DNA of 17,889 nucleotides. Source: B8-G4 sp033720735. Lineage in GTDB: Bacteria > Bacteroidota > Bacteroidia > Chitinophagales > Saprospiraceae. The stretch lies in the NCBI GenBank assembly GCA_033720735.1, contig JAWWBX010000063.1:1-17889 (forward strand), read 5' to 3'. The number at the start of each line of letters is the position of its first letter. Position 1 is the stretch's first letter. The translations under genes and the position numbers were made by a program. Below, in pieces: positions 15,528-17,889 of the stretch. The notes beneath the pieces were generated by a model. The model was given only the letters and a program-made list of their open reading frames with translations, made no database searches and was not told the DNA's origin.

Positions 15528-15878
15528 GTGAATACACAACACATACAATTGGATCATCTGCACGCGACCTGCCGAGGAGACGCATCGCGCATGCGGGCCT
15601 ACCTCACGCAGTTCCTTCAGCTGATCCCCGAAAGGGTGGAAGAACTTCTCGCTGCACTGGAAGACGGCAACCGCATCCTGGTTCGTAAGCACTTGCATAA
15701 AATGAGCCCTCAACTGCAGTTTTTCGGGATCCGCGACACGATCACGCCCATTCAACGCCTCGAATTCGAGTTTGAAACCATGCCTTATGACGAGCTGGAA
15801 ACATTGACCCGTGAGATAATTGCTAAATTGGAAGCAGCACTGACGGAAGTGTCGGCAATAGTCGAATCCTATCGCTAA
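15528..15878 (+). CDS. stand-alone HPt (histidine phosphotransfer) protein
   Basis: HPt proteins relay phosphate from a hybrid kinase receiver domain to a response regulator. This 116-residue, all-helical protein fits the domain length. The phosphorylation motif is HLHKMSPQLQFFG at 55-67, with H57 the likely phospho-acceptor, matching the family pattern of His-Lys-x-Ser/Gly followed by a glycine ten residues on. The N-terminal helices (RMRAYLTQFLQLIPERVEELLAAL in outline) and the C-terminal helix fit a four-helix bundle. The start is GTG 15528, because an in-frame TAG at 15498 rules out a much longer protein and no ATG lies before residue 22. It is the first gene of a three-gene signalling operon with a LytTR regulator and a histidine kinase. 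Confidence 0.83.
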   Translation: MNTQHIQLDHLHATCRGDASRMRAYLTQFLQLIPERVEELLAALEDGNRILVRKHLHKMSPQLQFFGIRDTITPIQRLEFEFETMPYDELETLTREIIAKLEAALTEVSAIVESYR

Positions 15879-15909
15879 CCAAATCAGTTCACCCATCGAA
15901 ATTCGAGCT

Positions 15910-16632
15910 GTGATCATTGATGACGATCCGTTTATCCAGGATCTGCTCAAGGACAAGCTCAACCAGTACTTCCGGGAAATAGAGATATGCGCCATTGCAG
16001 ACTCTGGCTCGGGGGGCATGCAAGCGATCCGGAGGATCAAACCGGATCTTGTGTTCCTCGATGTGGAAATGGGTGACATGACGGGGTTTGAGATGCTGTC
16101 ACAGCTCGCCCCTGTGGATTTCAAGGTGATCTTCATTACCTCATACCGGCACTATGCAATCAAAGCAATCCGCTTTAATGCACTGGATTATCTGCTCAAG
16201 CCATTTGACCTGGAGGAGCTCAGGAATGCCATGAAAAGATTCAGGGAAGTCACGCCCAACCATATCAATACGGCCATCGCCAATTTCCGTCAGGACAACA
16301 TCAATGATCAGACATTGATCCTGCGCACACAGAAGGGTGAGTTGTCCCTGATGCTCAGGGAGGTAGTCCACCTGGAAGCAGACAGGAATTACACGTACAT
16401 CCATCTTGCAAACGGGAATAAAGAGCTGGTCTCCAAAACCCTGAGTAGTCTGACAGAGCTGTTGGAAGACAGGGGCTTCTTCCGGTGCCATAAATCACAT
16501 CTGGTAAACCAGGTGCACATCGTGTCCATTAAATCTGAATTCGTCTTGATGACCAACGGATCAAGAGTTGCCGTCTCCCGCAGAAAGAGGGATACATTCA
16601 TCGCATGGATCAATCGACAGGAACGGTCATGA
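15910..16632 (+). CDS. LytTR-family response regulator
   Basis: The protein has an N-terminal receiver domain and a C-terminal LytTR DNA-binding domain. Counting from GTG 15910, acidic residues D4 and D5, phospho-acceptor D51 (VFLDVEMGDMTG), T77 and K97 (YLLKPFD) are the receiver residues. The LytTR domain spans about 137-236, with LREVVHLEADRNYTYIHL and FFRCHKSHLVNQVHI as family hallmarks. The start is uncertain. The open frame continues back to 15862 without ATG, GTG or TTG, and its codons there read IEIRAV, exactly what normally precedes IIDDD in such regulators. GTG 15910 would clip the first beta-strand, so an ATC at 15895 or ATT at 15901 start is conceivable. Its stop overlaps the histidine kinase start (ATGA). 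Confidence 0.93.
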   Translation: MIIDDDPFIQDLLKDKLNQYFREIEICAIADSGSGGMQAIRRIKPDLVFLDVEMGDMTGFEMLSQLAPVDFKVIFITSYRHYAIKAIRFNALDYLLKPFDLEELRNAMKRFREVTPNHINTAIANFRQDNINDQTLILRTQKGELSLMLREVVHLEADRNYTYIHLANGNKELVSKTLSSLTELLEDRGFFRCHKSHLVNQVHIVSIKSEFVLMTNGSRVAVSRRKRDTFIAWINRQERS

Positions 16633-17889
16633 AATTGCATTTGCTCGCACTCATCATTCTCCTGGGTGGCACACTGGCTGCACAGGACGACGTCAGCAAT
16701 GAAGACCAGTCTGCCTATGAGATGAAGCTGGGCAAGGCGGATGCGCTGCGCGATGAGATCGGGCAGGCCCGGGCGAGTGGTGACGTGGAAAGAGAGATCA
16801 CACGATCCATGGAACTGGTTTTTTACCTGATGAATGACCTTGGAGACCGTGTGGAGAGTTATGAACGCGCATTAGCGCTGGAAGACCTGCTGGATCAGCA
16901 TAGGGACACGGAGGTCTACCAGCGGATCGCTCCCCGCTTATACTTTGAACTGGGCTACTTCCTTCAGGATCAGAATGATTTTGCATCCGGCAGGGACTAC
17001 ATGATCCGTGCCATTGAGTTGGGAGAGGAGTATGGGATGGATCGAAAGACAATGGATTGGCGCCTGCACCTTTCGGCGGTATACATGAATCTCGACAACA
17101 GGGACGCGTCGCTGGAGCTGCTGGATCGCGTTGCCGCGCAAGCTGCACTCTTGAATGACCCGGTGGCCGTCGAACGCGCACATGAGTTTCGCATGTGCTT
17201 TCATCTCCATTATGACGAGCTGGATGAAGCCAGGACGTACGGTTTGCTGTCTCTCGGGGAGTATAACCCAAGCAATCAGCTCGCTTTCAGGAATGGTATT
17301 CTGTCGGAGATCTATTACAAGCTGGGGCAAAACGACTCTGCGGCTGTTTTCGCCGAGCGGGCCCTGGAGATCAGCGTGGAAAACGGCTGGATCAGGGAGG
17401 AGCAAGAGGCGCACAAGCACCTTCGGATCATCTATAAGAACCTTGGGGATTTTGAGCGCAGCGTGTATCATCATGAGCGGTATGACGAACTGCAATCGGA
17501 GTTGAGGTCATTCGAAACAGCACGGGCCATCGGGCTGGCCAACGCCCAGAAAGCCGAAACAGAGCGGAAATTGCAGGAAGAACTGGCCAGCCAGCAACTC
17601 GCCAGTCAGCGTTTCATCATTCTCCTGATCGCCATCGGGCTGGCCGTGCTCATCTGCGTGGTGATCTACATTGCCAACAGGTTGCAGGTCATCCGCAATC
17701 AAAAGGCGGAGATCGAACGGGAGAAGCTGCGGGCGGAGCGCTCCGAGCGGGCCAAGGAGCAATTCCTGGCAAATATGAGCCACGAGATCAGGACGCCCAT
17801 GAATGCGATCTCCGGCATGATCAGTTCGTTGCTGCGCAGGGAGCATTCTGACGAACAACGGGTTTTTCTGCGAGCGATGAAACAGAGCG
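16629..17889 (+). CDS. TPR-containing membrane sensor histidine kinase (3' partial)
   Basis: The frame stays open to the window end, giving 420 codons. The order is a signal peptide (1-18, LGGTLAAQ with cleavage before Q19), a periplasmic all-helical region of TPR-like repeats (about 60-290, for example LYFELGYFLQDQ from 104 and ILSEIYYKLGQNDSA from 224), and a coiled coil (about 293-327). One transmembrane helix follows (329-350, FIILLIAIGLAVLICVV), then a cytoplasmic coiled coil and a HisKA domain with the H-box FLANMSHEIRTPMN, phospho-acceptor H385. The ATPase domain and any receiver domains lie beyond the window. The linked HPt gene suggests it is a hybrid kinase with a C-terminal receiver. 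The start overlaps the LytTR gene stop by four bases. Confidence 0.93.
   Translation, partial: MKLHLLALIILLGGTLAAQDDVSNEDQSAYEMKLGKADALRDEIGQARASGDVEREITRSMELVFYLMNDLGDRVESYERALALEDLLDQHRDTEVYQRIAPRLYFELGYFLQDQNDFASGRDYMIRAIELGEEYGMDRKTMDWRLHLSAVYMNLDNRDASLELLDRVAAQAALLNDPVAVERAHEFRMCFHLHYDELDEARTYGLLSLGEYNPSNQLAFRNGILSEIYYKLGQNDSAAVFAERALEISVENGWIREEQEAHKHLRIIYKNLGDFERSVYHHERYDELQSELRSFETARAIGLANAQKAETERKLQEELASQQLASQRFIILLIAIGLAVLICVVIYIANRLQVIRNQKAEIEREKLRAERSERAKEQFLANMSHEIRTPMNAISGMISSLLRREHSDEQRVFLRAMKQS

Overview
The window looks like chromosomal DNA from a member of the Bacteroidota. G+C appears to be in the upper 50s per cent by eye. Three things point there: many short N-terminal lipoprotein signals with a lipobox, a LytTR response regulator beside a periplasmic-TPR histidine kinase, and A-rich leaders without strong Shine-Dalgarno sequences. 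The intergenic repeat and the secreted protein of unknown family fit as well. A Saprospiria-like or other GC-rich lineage is a guess. I see no transposase, integrase, rRNA, tRNA or CRISPR array.

Region 1 (1-5694, + strand) is a tightly packed SUF iron-sulfur assembly operon: sufB (5' end missing), sufC, sufD, sufS, sufE, a sufT/DUF59 gene and an Rrf2-type regulator with three cysteines. Most junctions are 1-4 base overlaps or gaps of 1 base, so translational coupling is likely. SufS and SufE supply sulfur to the SufBCD scaffold. The regulator at the distal end could sense Fe-S status. Convergent to it, and overlapping its 3' end by 17 bases, is a 3-hydroxybutyryl-CoA dehydrogenase gene (5678-6577, - strand).

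Region 2 (6627-9740, + strand) is a four-gene operon: an uncharacterised secreted protein, a BadF/GlcNAc-kinase family sugar kinase, an ATP-type 6-phosphofructokinase and CutA. A divergent intergenic region with a 17-base inverted repeat separates it from the dehydrogenase.

Region 3 (9789-11183, - strand) holds three small exported proteins of unknown function. Two of them share four cysteines arranged as two equal-length helices, C-x(n)-C-x(13-15)-C-x(n)-C. A 385-base non-coding stretch with a 14-base tandem repeat follows.

Region 4 (11569-13982) has a class I (FbaB/DhnA-type) fructose-bisphosphate aldolase on the - strand. Divergent from it is a second phosphofructokinase carrying the residues typical of PPi-dependent enzymes. 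With region 2, the locus therefore encodes two phosphofructokinases of different predicted phosphoryl donor plus the aldolase. A stem-loop lies between the second phosphofructokinase and a convergent lipoprotein with three Ig-like (Big_5-type) domains (14119-15327, - strand).

Region 5 (15528-17889, + strand) is a signalling operon: a stand-alone HPt protein, a LytTR response regulator whose start codon is unclear, and the first 420 codons of a TPR-containing membrane histidine kinase that runs off the window. Together they suggest a multistep phosphorelay.
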